Part shown: positions 51,920 to 60,732 of the stretch, in pieces | Position numbering within the stretch: the stretch's first letter is position 1 | Layout: every line of letters begins with the position of its first letter | DNA from: Lachnospira rogosae | Lineage (GTDB): Bacteria > Bacillota > Clostridia > Lachnospirales > Lachnospiraceae | DNA: 64,000 nt | Reading direction: 5' to 3' | Assembly (NCBI RefSeq): GCF_040096455.1 | Contig: NZ_JBBMER010000005.1 | Span: 62,001-126,000 of the forward strand | Made by a program: the position numbers and the translations under genes | The notes under the pieces: generated by a model | The model's database searches: none | Seen by the model: the letters and a program-made list of their open reading frames with translations, nothing else | Told to the model about the DNA's origin: nothing

Positions 51920-54299
51920 CTTCTACCTCTTCCATAAAATATAATCTCGTTGCAAAGTCTTGAAAAAATCGGACATTTTCATTATATCCAGTTGCACTGA
52001 AACCCTGCTTTAACTTAACACCTGAATACATAAGTGTATCTCCATACGCAACATAATCTTCTGTCTCGCCATCCATTTTCTTTAGCTTAGACAATATATC
52101 CTGTAACATAGAACCCTGCTTGATATGTATTGGCGATACCATATTAACAAGCTCACCGAATTCTTTAATATCATATTGAAGCTTTCTGTTGTAAAAATGG
52201 TATTTCTTAGCTTCATCAAGACCTTTAGCCCTGTAACAGGCATACTGTGTGTTAGGTATAACGTGTTTTTGCATAATTAATCCGACGGCTTTCTTCTTAT
52301 CCGTTGATACTACTGTCCATTCTGCCATATTGCCTTTACCATTATTTAACACACTGGCATTACCTGCATTTTCTTCTTCAAAGCTTTCTGTCCTGTAAAA
52401 TGTACCAGTAAAGAATACATTTCTTAACTTCTTATACAGTTCAATCTGACATTTCACAGCATTTAATTCCTCTTTATTCATATCACACATATTACATTCA
52501 TAGCCAAGAAGCCCAAATGCTGCAACTGCAAATCTGCTCTCTAACGGCATATTTCTTAATGTCTGATGATTAGGGCTTGCCGATACATGGGCTGAAATAC
52601 ACGATAACGGATAACCATAGCTGTAATTATACTGAATCTGTGCCCTGCAAAGTGCATCTGTATTATCACTTGCCCATATCTGCGGAAAATAGCATAACAT
52701 TCCCAGATCAAACCTGTTGCCGCCTGCCGCACAGCCCTCAAATAATATGTCAGGAAATCTATTAGTAAGCTCCTTCATACATCTGTACAAGCCGCACACA
52801 TATCTATGCGATACTTCCTTCTGCCTTTCAGGTGGCAGATTTTTAGAATAATAATCACTGAATATTCTGTTCATATCCCATTTTACATAAGATATATCTG
52901 CTGATGAGAACACCTCACTCATCTCCTCAATTATATAGTCCTGAACAGCTTCATAGGTTAAATCAAGAATTCTCTGATTCCGTCCCTCTGAATGTTCTAC
53001 ATCTGGTATTTCAATTACCCATTCAGGGTGTGCCTCATATAATCTGCTGTTCACACTCACCATCTCAGGCTCAACCCATATTCCAAATTTAAGCCCGGAT
53101 TCTTTTATCTTATCAGCGATGCCAGCTATTCCATTTGGAAGCTTTCTGCTATTCGGTGTCCAGTCGCCTAATGAACTTGTGTCGTCATTTCTCTCGCCAA
53201 ACCAGCCATCATCCATAACGAACAGTTCAACACCTATATCCTTAGCCGCCTTTGCAAGCTTCACAAGCTTTCTTTCATTAATATTAAAGTATGCCGCTTC
53301 CCAGCTATTAATAAGAACTGGTCTTTCCTTGTCGCGCCAGCTTCCACGCACAATGTGCTTTCTTGCAAACTCGTGCATATTATGACTCATCGAATTATAC
53401 CCCTGGTATGAATAAGTAAGCACTGCCTCTGGAGCTTCAAAGCATTTTCCTGCTTCAATAATATAAGAAAATGTAGCTGGATTAATTCCCGATACAAGCC
53501 TTAATTTACCATATGAATTAACCTGTGCCGCTTCATAATGATTGCCGCTGTATATAAGATTAAATCCATAACATTCACCATAATCTTCTGTCGTTGAACT
53601 TCTTCCTACCATAAAAAAAGGATTAGCTCTGTTTGATGATGTTCCTGTGACCGACTCATTTACATACTTACCGGCACGAATGGGTATTCTGCTTCTATTC
53701 ATCTCCCTTGCCCACGCACCATTAAAAAAAGACAATTCATAATCACTCTCGTTTAAATCAAGCTGCATACTCATTAATCTTTCAAGCCTTACGCTCTCAT
53801 TTCCTGAATTAACAAGCTTGGCACTTCTTGTTATAATGTCACATTTTTCATATACATAATAATGAAGCTCCAATGTGAGATTATAATTCCTGTCCTTAAG
53901 ATAGATGACGAGCTGTTCAACCTCTCCATTATCATCATAAGACCCCGGAAGCGTATCGTATTCTTCCTTGCCCTGTATAATCTCTGCCCTGTCAAACACC
54001 ATATCCGTTGTACTGCTTCCATTAGGATATGTGACTTCGATAAAAGGCTCTCTTATATCGCCTTTTCCCAATGATGACATTTCAAGGCACACATCTTCCA
54101 GCGAATAAGACGAATAATCTTTATTGTATACATTAGTATTACCCGGAATAAATGTATGCTTCTCTGTCATCACAGCCTCATTGGCGTGTAACTTTCTTCC
54201 ATAATACAAATGCTCCAACTGCCCGCTTCCAAGCACGGCAAACGCATAAGATGTATTGTCAGTATCAAGCACATACATATTATTATTAATCGTTATCAT
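51906..54299 (-). CDS. Alpha-galactosidase, GH36
   Basis: A 797-residue cytoplasmic enzyme splitting alpha-1,6-galactosides such as melibiose and raffinose. N-terminal beta-supersandwich (1-330), then the TIM barrel with FVMDDGWFGERNDDTSSLGDWTPN, FGIWVEPEMV, the nucleophile in DISYVKWDMNR, CAAGGNRFDLGML and the acid/base Asp in WASDNTDALCR, and a C-terminal beta domain ending about residue 780. No signal peptide, which fits the adjacent symporter importing intact sugars. Its ATG overlaps the symporter stop by one base (TAATG). Confidence 0.95.
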   Translation of the reverse strand: MITINNNMYVLDTDNTSYAFAVLGSGQLEHLYYGRKLHANEAVMTEKHTFIPGNTNVYNKDYSSYSLEDVCLEMSSLGKGDIREPFIEVTYPNGSSTTDMVFDRAEIIQGKEEYDTLPGSYDDNGEVEQLVIYLKDRNYNLTLELHYYVYEKCDIITRSAKLVNSGNESVRLERLMSMQLDLNESDYELSFFNGAWAREMNRSRIPIRAGKYVNESVTGTSSNRANPFFMVGRSSTTEDYGECYGFNLIYSGNHYEAAQVNSYGKLRLVSGINPATFSYIIEAGKCFEAPEAVLTYSYQGYNSMSHNMHEFARKHIVRGSWRDKERPVLINSWEAAYFNINERKLVKLAKAAKDIGVELFVMDDGWFGERNDDTSSLGDWTPNSRKLPNGIAGIADKIKESGLKFGIWVEPEMVSVNSRLYEAHPEWVIEIPDVEHSEGRNQRILDLTYEAVQDYIIEEMSEVFSSADISYVKWDMNRIFSDYYSKNLPPERQKEVSHRYVCGLYRCMKELTNRFPDILFEGCAAGGNRFDLGMLCYFPQIWASDNTDALCRAQIQYNYSYGYPLSCISAHVSASPNHQTLRNMPLESRFAVAAFGLLGYECNMCDMNKEELNAVKCQIELYKKLRNVFFTGTFYRTESFEEENAGNASVLNNGKGNMAEWTVVSTDKKKAVGLIMQKHVIPNTQYACYRAKGLDEAKKYHFYNRKLQYDIKEFGELVNMVSPIHIKQGSMLQDILSKLKKMDGETEDYVAYGDTLMYSGVKLKQGFSATGYNENVRFFQDFATRLYFMEEVEDDKQ

Positions 54300-55666
54300 T
54301 AATGGCTCTCCTTAATTCTTTCCGATATCTCTTCCATTTTCTGCTCTGTTAAAATGTACCTTCTGTGGAAGTAAAATACTGCGATAAGCAGACCTATTAT
54401 CGGAATTACTGTCATTGTCATTCTAAGTGCTACTACCGAACCACCAGCCACAGCATCTGTCACTACGTCTGTATTACTGCTTAACTTGCACACTGAAAGG
54501 CATATTGATACAACTAATGCGGCTATACCTGAAGCAAGCTTTACAACAAATGTCTGCATTGAAAATATAACGCTCTCATCTCTTCGCTTATTCTTAAATT
54601 CGCCATAATCAACCGTATTCGCCAGAAATATAGTCGTTAAGACTAATAACATTCCATTTGCCGCAAATATGAAAAATGCTGGAATAAACAAAATAAACAC
54701 ACTCGACATTGATGTGAATATAAGAATAAATAAAACTATATAACCAGCAATAGCCATAACAAAGCTTACATAAAATATCTTTATTGTGTTCAAAAACTTT
54801 CTAAGAAGCGGAAACAATACCATCATTGATAATATCTGTATTGCACCACCAAATGTATTAAATAGTGTATAGCCGTTGTACCAGTCTGCACCGCCAAAAT
54901 CATATTTAAAGAAATATATGACAAGGTTAGAAGTTATGTACACAGATGTATTAATAAGAACAATTGTTATAACTACTGTAACAGCCTGATCATTCTGAAA
55001 AAGTGCCTTGAACATCTGCTTTACTGATACTGTTTCAACATCAACTGTTGATTTTTCCCTAATATTAAAGCAGGTAATAAGTATTGCAGCAAAGAACAGT
55101 ATTGATATTATAAGTGCAAACCATTTAAAACCTGCATATTCATTGCCCTTTCCAAGCATATATACACACTGCATTGTAATAATTGTAACAAGTGCTGAAC
55201 CTACACCTGCACAGGAACGTGCCATTGTTGACATATTCTCTCTTTCCTTGCCGCCCTCTGTAAATGCTGGTATCATTGACCAATAAGGAATATCCATCAT
55301 TGTGTAAGTAACGCCCCACAAAACGTAAGTTACTGCGGCATAAGCAACAAGTCCGCCGCCATCAAGTGTTGGTGGTGCAGAAAACATCAGAAACAATACA
55401 ACAGCATTAAGCAATGTTCCAATAAACAGCCATGGTCTGAACTTTCCCCATCTGGTTCTTGTCTTTGCAACAACTACACCCATTATAGGGTCGTTAAATG
55501 CGTCAAATACTCGTGCCGCAAGAAGTATAATCCCCATTGCTATCGCACTAACCCCAAGTATATCCTGATAATAATACAGAATATAACTTGCACAAAACAT
55601 ATAAACCATATCTTTGCCAACTGCACCTATGCCATAAGATGCCATTTCTTTCTTATTAAGCCCCAT
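54299..55666 (-). CDS. GPH-family sugar:cation symporter (MelB-like)
   Basis: A 455-residue twelve-helix transporter of the glycoside-pentoside-hexuronide family. The N-terminal KDMVYMFCASYILYYYQDILGVS and the cation-site ARVFDAFNDPIMGVVVAKTRTRWGKFRPW (Asp residues of MelB helices 2 and 4 region) are typical, as is YWSMIPAFTEGGKERENMSTMAR. Followed directly by the alpha-galactosidase, so alpha-galactosides are the likely cargo. AAAGAGG precedes the ATG. The gene is preceded by a 71-base gap holding a duplicated scrap of the upstream gene. Confidence 0.9.
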   Translation of the reverse strand: MGLNKKEMASYGIGAVGKDMVYMFCASYILYYYQDILGVSAIAMGIILLAARVFDAFNDPIMGVVVAKTRTRWGKFRPWLFIGTLLNAVVLFLMFSAPPTLDGGGLVAYAAVTYVLWGVTYTMMDIPYWSMIPAFTEGGKERENMSTMARSCAGVGSALVTIITMQCVYMLGKGNEYAGFKWFALIISILFFAAILITCFNIREKSTVDVETVSVKQMFKALFQNDQAVTVVITIVLINTSVYITSNLVIYFFKYDFGGADWYNGYTLFNTFGGAIQILSMMVLFPLLRKFLNTIKIFYVSFVMAIAGYIVLFILIFTSMSSVFILFIPAFFIFAANGMLLVLTTIFLANTVDYGEFKNKRRDESVIFSMQTFVVKLASGIAALVVSICLSVCKLSSNTDVVTDAVAGGSVVALRMTMTVIPIIGLLIAVFYFHRRYILTEQKMEEISERIKESH

Positions 55667-55688
55667 ACGCTACCTCTTTTCTTTCTAT

Positions 55689-55761
55689 ATGTCTGATTTC
55701 TTCATATTTTTTAAGTGTCTGATTACTGCACGCCGTATTAAATGTCTGATTTCTTCATATT
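55689..55761 (-). repeat. 20-bp direct repeat of a gene 3' end
   Basis: The same 20 bases occur at 55689-55708 and 55742-55761, 53 bases apart; the latter are the final codons of the GT-B-like gene. A shorter third piece (GTGTCTGATTACT, from 55714) lies between. The 3' end was evidently copied into the spacer. Confidence 0.7.
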
Positions 55762-57324
55762 CACTGCTAATTTGACAGCCTCATATGCACCATTATATAT
55801 ACCCATCTGTTTATTCTTCTTTATGTTCTTACACATATCTATAATGTATGTATCATCTTCCATAAACAGCTTTATCATCTGTAAAGTATGAGGTATATCC
55901 CTGCACTCAAGTGTTCCGTCACCTATCTCTGCTGAATGGACTGCACCCCACTGTTCGTGTCCGCCAACTCGCTTTATAAATAACTTTGGCACTGGATAGA
56001 ATGCTAATTCACTTGGTTTGGTAACAAGCACATCTGCACTTCTCATCAAAAGGTTAGTACAATACACTGCCTCAAATATATTCTTATGATAAAAGCCGTG
56101 GATACCTGTTATATTATCAGATGTGTCTTCACTTGAATTATCTGCTGTAATATTCTTAGAATTATCATCTCTATTGTTATCTGTCACTACATCAGAATTA
56201 TTTATCTGGCTGGCTGATAATGCCTTCGTGGCAAATGCCTTCGTATCTTTCCAGTTGTCAAAATACTCAGTTGCCAGTTCTCTCATCTGTGGGATATCTC
56301 TTATAAGTTCGTCCCATACATTTTTATAATCACCAACATTAACGTATAACACTGCCTTATTCTTCTTAATATAAGGAATAAGGTATTTAATTATATGGGC
56401 AAATATCTCTTTCTGTGCACCTGCACCACCAATTGTAAGCAGAAATCTCATAGGCTTTCCGTTCTGTTTTCTTGCTATTCTTGCATTGCAGTCAGCCTCA
56501 ATATTAGTTACAAGCTCGTGGTCGATATAATGTCCTGTGTATACAAGACTATCTGCTGGCATTTCATTTAACACCTTATTGCCGTCCATTCCATTAAGTA
56601 TCCTGTAACCCTGATAAGCATAATGTGTCTGGACTGTATGAATACTTCCTTCTGACAAATGCAATGCCATTGGCCAGTTATCCGGTATTGCATTAACAAC
56701 ATTTTTCATACCTGCGTGTACTGCCGCCTGTGCCGGCCATACATGAGTTGCAATAACCGGAATATTCTTAGGAACATTCTTATATACAGGTGCCATAAGC
56801 TCTGCATTCTTCTGGTCTGAAGCGTTATAGGAAAGCTTCCTGAAACCCTCGTAATTCATTGGTTCCCACACCAGTCTGTTAAACAGCCTGCTCTTTTGTG
56901 ATAACCTTGAACCAAGCGAATACAGGTCGTTCTGTGCCCTTATAACTTTAGTACAGGTTGTATTATCGTAAGAATTAAGATCCATCCAGTAAGGAACATA
57001 TCCAAGTGCATTAGCTGCTGAAGCAATCGCCATTGATATTCTGTAATGTCCAAAACCCATTCTTATATTGCCAACTATAATACCTTTATCAGTATCAAAT
57101 TCTTCTTTATTACCGTTAGATACGCTTGCAGGCTTATCTGCAACCCTCACATCATACACGCCAAGCATATCACCTATGTATTTGTTCTTCTTTATTGTCA
57201 TCTTATAGTCGGCATTGCTGTCATCACCATATTTTCTTGCGTATTTTTTTTTGGAATTAATAGCTTTTCTATATGCCTTTCTATCAATTTCATTGTTAAA
57301 TATAACCTTTGATTTGTCCTGCAT
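55738..57324 (-). CDS. GT-B-like putative glycosyltransferase in the alpha-galactoside operon
   Basis: A 528-residue soluble protein. Residues 75-100 (GIIVGNIRMGFGHYRISMAIASAANALG) carry the G-F-G-H-x-R turn typical of MurG/diacylglycerol-glycosyltransferase-like proteins. The second half has FLLTIGGAGAQKE, a phosphate/nucleotide loop as in GT-B folds, and later LLMRSADVLVTKPSELAFYPVPKLFIKRVGGHEQWGA, where such enzymes bind the sugar-nucleotide. The first 70 residues are Lys-rich. I do not recognise a characterised homologue. An upstream frame opens at 57375 inside tetR, but AAAAGGAGG sets the start at 57324. Confidence 0.65.
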   Translation of the reverse strand: MQDKSKVIFNNEIDRKAYRKAINSKKKYARKYGDDSNADYKMTIKKNKYIGDMLGVYDVRVADKPASVSNGNKEEFDTDKGIIVGNIRMGFGHYRISMAIASAANALGYVPYWMDLNSYDNTTCTKVIRAQNDLYSLGSRLSQKSRLFNRLVWEPMNYEGFRKLSYNASDQKNAELMAPVYKNVPKNIPVIATHVWPAQAAVHAGMKNVVNAIPDNWPMALHLSEGSIHTVQTHYAYQGYRILNGMDGNKVLNEMPADSLVYTGHYIDHELVTNIEADCNARIARKQNGKPMRFLLTIGGAGAQKEIFAHIIKYLIPYIKKNKAVLYVNVGDYKNVWDELIRDIPQMRELATEYFDNWKDTKAFATKALSASQINNSDVVTDNNRDDNSKNITADNSSEDTSDNITGIHGFYHKNIFEAVYCTNLLMRSADVLVTKPSELAFYPVPKLFIKRVGGHEQWGAVHSAEIGDGTLECRDIPHTLQMIKLFMEDDTYIIDMCKNIKKNKQMGIYNGAYEAVKLAVNMKKSDI

Positions 57325-57346
57325 TATATATTCCTCCTTTTTATTT

Positions 57347-57916
57347 TCAATGACTTTCCTTAACTGCCACGCCATCTAATAATATTCCCACAATCTCATC
57401 AAGTCCCTGTGTATATGTCATTCCTGCCCTTATAAGAATGTCTCTTTGGAAAAATTGTTCTATTGATGCCTCCATCATCATCTTAAACATCAATACATTA
57501 ACCGGTCTTATCACTTCTTCCTCAATCCCCTGTTCCAAAAGCTTAATCGTTGTCTCCCAGCCATTCTCCAGACGTTCTTCAACGTGTCTGTATATCTCTG
57601 GAAATTTGCCTTTTAACATATATAATTGTCTTAAATCAATATCTTTATAACTCTCAGGCATAACTCCAAGAATACGTCTTATCTTCTCAATTGTTGATAA
57701 TGTATTATCTTCAATTATCTCTGATTCGCTCTCTTTAATCGTGTCAAACAGATAATCTACCATCTCCATAAACAGAGTGTTCTTATCTTTAAAAATTGTA
57801 TATATTGTCTTCTTACTCATTGCAAGAATAGATGCAATATCGTCCATTGTAAATTTAAGGCCTTTTTGATTAAATGCCTGTATCGTTGCCTGTAAAATCT
57901 TCTCTTTATTATTCAT
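57347..57916 (-). CDS. TetR-family transcriptional regulator
   Basis: A 189-residue repressor. Residues 5-52 give the TetR helix-turn-helix (ILQATIQAFNQKGLKFTMDDIASILAMSKKTIYTIFKDKNTLF), and the rest is an all-helical ligand domain ending IVGILLDGVAVKES. First gene of the alpha-galactoside operon, 22 bases before the GT-B-like gene. The palindrome at 57963-58002 is a candidate operator. A TetR rather than LacI/AraC regulator is unusual for a sugar operon. AAAGGAG precedes the ATG. Confidence 0.9.
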   Translation of the reverse strand: MNNKEKILQATIQAFNQKGLKFTMDDIASILAMSKKTIYTIFKDKNTLFMEMVDYLFDTIKESESEIIEDNTLSTIEKIRRILGVMPESYKDIDLRQLYMLKGKFPEIYRHVEERLENGWETTIKLLEQGIEEEVIRPVNVLMFKMMMEASIEQFFQRDILIRAGMTYTQGLDEIVGILLDGVAVKESH

Positions 57917-57962
57917 AATGCTCCTTTTAATGTTGTGTATCAGTGACGCTTATAAAACAAAA

Positions 57963-58002
57963 AATCAAGGAAACTATTTTTTCTGTTTTAGTTTCCTTGA
58001 TT
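57963..58002. promoter_or_regulatory. Perfect inverted repeat upstream of tetR
   Basis: AATCAAGGAAACTA (57963-57976) and TAGTTTCCTTGATT (57989-58002) are exact complements around a 12-base centre. On minus it is followed by TTTTTTG, so it also looks like a terminator for transcripts arriving from the decayed region above. Operator for TetR or terminator cannot be separated by eye. Confidence 0.6.
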
Positions 58003-58060
58003 GTATCACATTAATTTATTGGGTACAATTGCTATTTTTATATAATTATTTCGAATATTT

Positions 58061-58303
58061 TTAGTAGTTTTGTACAATTTGTTGTATATTTTGCAATATA
58101 GACCGATATATTTTTAACACAATAACGCATATAATTGAAAATATCTGAATATTATCATCTCTATTTCCTATATCTTTTAAATCTTCTTTTGATATAAATG
58201 GATTACGCTTATGACATTTAACAAAATTAGCTAACGGATCAATATGATCTGCCTCACCCGCATTATTCTGCCAATTATCACCGTACGTTTTCTTAGCATC
58301 ACT
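58061..58303 (-). pseudogene. Relic of an HNH-type nuclease toxin C-terminus
   Basis: An 80-codon open frame with no start codon reads ...YGDNWQNNAGEADHIDPLANFV, NPFISKEDLKDIGNRDDNIQIFS. The E-A-D-H-I-x-P-L followed by N-P-(W/F)-x-(T/S)-x-(D/E)-D-(I/L)-K-x-I-(G/A)-N and D-N-x-Q resembles the HNH nuclease core at the end of some polymorphic or phage-associated toxins. After that point the frame degenerates into hydrophobic codons. An in-frame stop at 58304-58306 cuts it from any upstream part. I take it as a fragment. Confidence 0.45.
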
Positions 58304-58317
58304 TTATTTTTTCTTAA

Positions 58318-58569
58318 CTAATCCAGTTTTTTCTGTAATGTACTGATCAATTCCTCAATAACAATTGGTTTGGTTAAGAATCCATCCATACCGCATTCCA
58401 GTGCTTTTTTCTGTCCTCATCAAATGCATTTGCAGTCATGGCAAAAATGTTGATTCCAGCCAGTACCGGATCATTCAGAGCGCGTATCTGCCTGAATCTG
58501 GCCAATAGCAGTCATCAAGGTATCTCTGATATCTGACATGAACATTGGTTTTGCACAGAAAGCAGTCTA
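58318..58569 (-). pseudogene. Relic of tandem receiver domains of a hybrid histidine kinase
   Basis: Three frames must be joined. Upstream: TAFCAKPMFMSDIRDTLMTAIGQ, the end of a receiver domain with its conserved Lys-Pro. Then, shifted: QIRALNDPVLAGINIFAMTANAFDEDRK, the beta-4/alpha-4 part of a second receiver. Then, after a one-base loss in a run of six A at about 58405-58410, KKALECGMDGFLTKPIVIEELISTLQKKLD to a stop. The kinase and phospho-acceptor regions are gone. Confidence 0.65.
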
Positions 58570-58603
58570 CAATATTTTTTATTACTTCCTCATTAGGTGG
58601 AAC

Positions 58604-59377
58604 TCACCATAAATCATACATTTTCATTGTTTCTCTATCTCGATATTCATGCTTCTCATAGTATCCAATCAGCTTGCCACTATCTCTAAGTGCCACCATA
58701 TATACATCTTTATTCTGCTTCTCATTATGAAATGTATACACAATATTATGGCTTTCGTCCTGTGCAAACCATTCTGTCACCTGTCTTATCTTTTCCTGTG
58801 ATTCCTTATTATGACATTCCAGCAAGCTTCTGCCAATCAGCTTGTCTCCGCCACGCTTTCCATAATTAACAACCGCAGCAGGATTCATATATATTATTTC
58901 ATGATTAAGATTGCATATAACGACTGCGGCTCTATCCTGATCTATGATACTTTTAAAATAACTTATATTAATCTCATTATGGTTCAATCTACTTTTTAAC
59001 TCCAAAATATCATGCTTTATTTGTTCAATGACTATCTTAAATTCCTCATCGCTTTTTCCAGTTGGATCTTCAAGTCCCCAATTATCATCAAATGGTCTGC
59101 CTGTAAATGGACAACCTACATTACATCCCATTGATATTGCAATATCCGGATCTGGAATATCACTAACCAGCTTACTGAACTGTCCTTCTGCTTCCATATC
59201 TATATTATATAATTCCCTCATAATACGGACAGCATCCTGATTAATCTGTGGTTTTGTTTCTGTACCCGCCGAATAACTTTGAAACACATCTGATGCCAGA
59301 TGTCTTCCAAAAGCCTCAGCAATCTGACTTCTACATGAATTATGAACACAAATAAAAGCTACTTTTACATTACTCAT
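58604..59377 (-). CDS. Arsenate reductase (LMW-PTP fold) fused to a PAS domain
   Basis: A 257-residue protein of unusual build. Residues 1-132 are a thioredoxin-type arsenate reductase/low-molecular-weight phosphatase: P-loop CVHNSCRS (Cys10, Cys15, Arg16), then MGCNVGCPF (Cys85, Cys89) and WGLEDPTG with the acid Asp104. Residues 138-240 form a PAS domain (YFKSIIDQDRAAVVICNLNHEIIYMNPAAVVNYGKRGGDKLIGRSLLECH, KLIGYYEKHEYRD). Third gene of an operon with ArsR and DUF5714; its start overlaps DUF5714 by eight bases. The reductase part should convert arsenate to arsenite; the PAS may sense redox or a ligand. Confidence 0.82.
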   Translation of the reverse strand: MSNVKVAFICVHNSCRSQIAEAFGRHLASDVFQSYSAGTETKPQINQDAVRIMRELYNIDMEAEGQFSKLVSDIPDPDIAISMGCNVGCPFTGRPFDDNWGLEDPTGKSDEEFKIVIEQIKHDILELKSRLNHNEINISYFKSIIDQDRAAVVICNLNHEIIYMNPAAVVNYGKRGGDKLIGRSLLECHNKESQEKIRQVTEWFAQDESHNIVYTFHNEKQNKDVYMVALRDSGKLIGYYEKHEYRDRETMKMYDLW

Positions 59378-59924
59378 AAAATGGACACCTCTCCTTTATA
59401 CATTGCTCATTAAAATCTGTGAATCCACATTGCATTTGTTCGTATTGCAATGTTACTCCATAATGAGCATTCACATAATCAATACCATTCTTAAATGCTA
59501 TCATTGCATCTCTCTTGCAGCATCTTGGTCCGTTTATGGTTCCTAATTCTCCAATTGCTTTCGAGGTAAACTGCATATGATTTCCCCATGTTCCATCCAT
59601 TGAAAGCGGACCTGTTCCGTCGATGATTGCAAGTGCAGCACCTATAGATGTGATTGCTCCGCATATTCCCCATAAACCGCACATTGCCCCCGGCATCCGA
59701 AGTCCCTCTGCCATCAGCCTGTCCAATGCCTGTTCTAAGTCTATCTCTCCTCCTGCGTTTTTGTAGGCTACAAGAAAACTTGCACCATCTAATATATGGT
59801 GTTCCGGTCCATGAATACTGACATATTCCTTCTTTGCTATCTGTTTAAAAATGACAACCGGATTTGTTCCCTGTTTTTTCTTTATATCTTTTACAATCAG
59901 TTCTGCTTTTTCTCTTACTGTCAT
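59370..59924 (-). CDS. DUF5714 domain protein, Cys-rich
   Basis: A 184-residue soluble protein. The core has HGPEHHILDGASFLVAYKNAGGEID, GAMCGLWGICGAITSIGAALAIIDGTGPLS, GPRCCKRDAMIAFKNGIDYV and a tail with three Cys (QMQCGF, EQCIKERCPFYE), the DUF5714 pattern. The many Cys residues (about eight) suggest metal, arsenite or cluster binding. It lies between arsR and the arsenate reductase-PAS gene and is therefore probably part of arsenic or metalloid handling, although the family has no proven role. AAAGGAAG precedes the ATG. Confidence 0.78.
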   Translation of the reverse strand: MTVREKAELIVKDIKKKQGTNPVVIFKQIAKKEYVSIHGPEHHILDGASFLVAYKNAGGEIDLEQALDRLMAEGLRMPGAMCGLWGICGAITSIGAALAIIDGTGPLSMDGTWGNHMQFTSKAIGELGTINGPRCCKRDAMIAFKNGIDYVNAHYGVTLQYEQMQCGFTDFNEQCIKERCPFYE

Positions 59925-59981
59925 AGAAAACTTCCTTTCGTCTTATTTACAATTTTTACAAGTATTAACAGGATTCCCCCT

Positions 59982-60284
59982 CTAACAACAGCTATCTTTT
60001 TTGTCACAGCATGACTCACACGTCAAACTGCCAATAGAATCTTTGAATTCTATTAAAGTTTCACAATTCAAGGAATAATGGTGCCATTTGCCTTCTTTCC
60101 TGTCATTAACCAACCCACACTCCACCAGTATTTTCATATGATGAGATAATGTAGGCTGAGTAATACTAAATCTTTCCAAAAGACTGCATCCGCATTTTTC
60201 TCCATTTGACAACATCTGCACTATTTCCAGCCTGTTTGAATCTCCAAGTGCCTTGCATATTAAAGAAACATCCGCTAATCTCAT
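59982..60284 (-). CDS. arsR: ArsR-family metalloid-responsive repressor
   Basis: A 100-residue winged-helix repressor: LICKALGDSNRLEIVQMLSNGEKCGCSLLERFSITQPTLSHHMKILVECGLVNDRKEGKWHHYSLN. Cys residues in EKCGCSL (at the start of the DNA-binding helix, as in E. coli ArsR ELCVCDL) and a Cys-rich tail (TCESCCDKKDSCC) are candidate As(III) ligands. The frame opens 17 codons earlier, but GAGGTGA before the ATG at 60284 sets the start. It heads the operon with DUF5714 and the reductase-PAS fusion, and a matching dyad overlaps the promoter. Confidence 0.92.
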   Translation of the reverse strand: MRLADVSLICKALGDSNRLEIVQMLSNGEKCGCSLLERFSITQPTLSHHMKILVECGLVNDRKEGKWHHYSLNCETLIEFKDSIGSLTCESCCDKKDSCC

Positions 60285-60308
60285 TTCATTCACCTCGTAT
60301 TGATAATT

Positions 60309-60348
60309 ATCTATGTATAAAATTAGCATATACATAGATGAATGTCAA
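60309..60348 (-). promoter_or_regulatory. ArsR promoter and operator
   Basis: On minus: TTGACA (60348-60343), 17 bases, TAATTT (60325-60320). A perfect dyad ATCTATGTATA/TATACATAGAT (60309-60319 and 60329-60339, nine-base centre) covers the spacer and -10, as expected for ArsR repression. Confidence 0.75.
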
Positions 60349-60732
60349 TGTATTTTCGTGAAATAAAGTTCTACATTTTCATGTACAGCTTTACACCTTT
60401 AATTCCTTTGAATTTATATCTATAATTTCAACATTCATATAATCTAAGAACCTATTGATAAATAAGCATCCGCGGAAGGATTTTAAATTTTAATTTTTTT
60501 GATTATATGGAAACAGCAGATAAATATTTTTGCTGTTTCTATTTCTATATAATTTTTAATTATTTTTTTCGTGATCTTCTTAATGGATAATTTTTGTTAT
60601 CCATCACCTAAATCATATCACATATATAATTTAATACCACTCTAATTATAACTAAATTTGCTCAGACCAATAACTCCTATTTCCATCTACTCAATCCCCA
60701 TTACATATCCAAACATATATCATCAATAAATC
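60349..60732. other. Non-coding, decayed AT-rich stretch
   Basis: No gene is recognised. It holds two hairpins: GAAACAGCA/TGCTGTTTC (60510-60518, 60531-60539) and ATGGATAA/TTATCCAT (60583-60590, 60597-60604). A short minus-strand frame near 60400-60480 ends in a KSFRGCLFINRFLDYMNV-like stretch that I cannot place. Confidence 0.4.

Noticed and set aside
57324..57375. Longer start for the GT-B-like protein inside tetR
   Set aside because: The ATG at 57324 has a perfect AAAAGGAGG at the right distance, whereas the upstream start has none and overlaps the tetR coding end.
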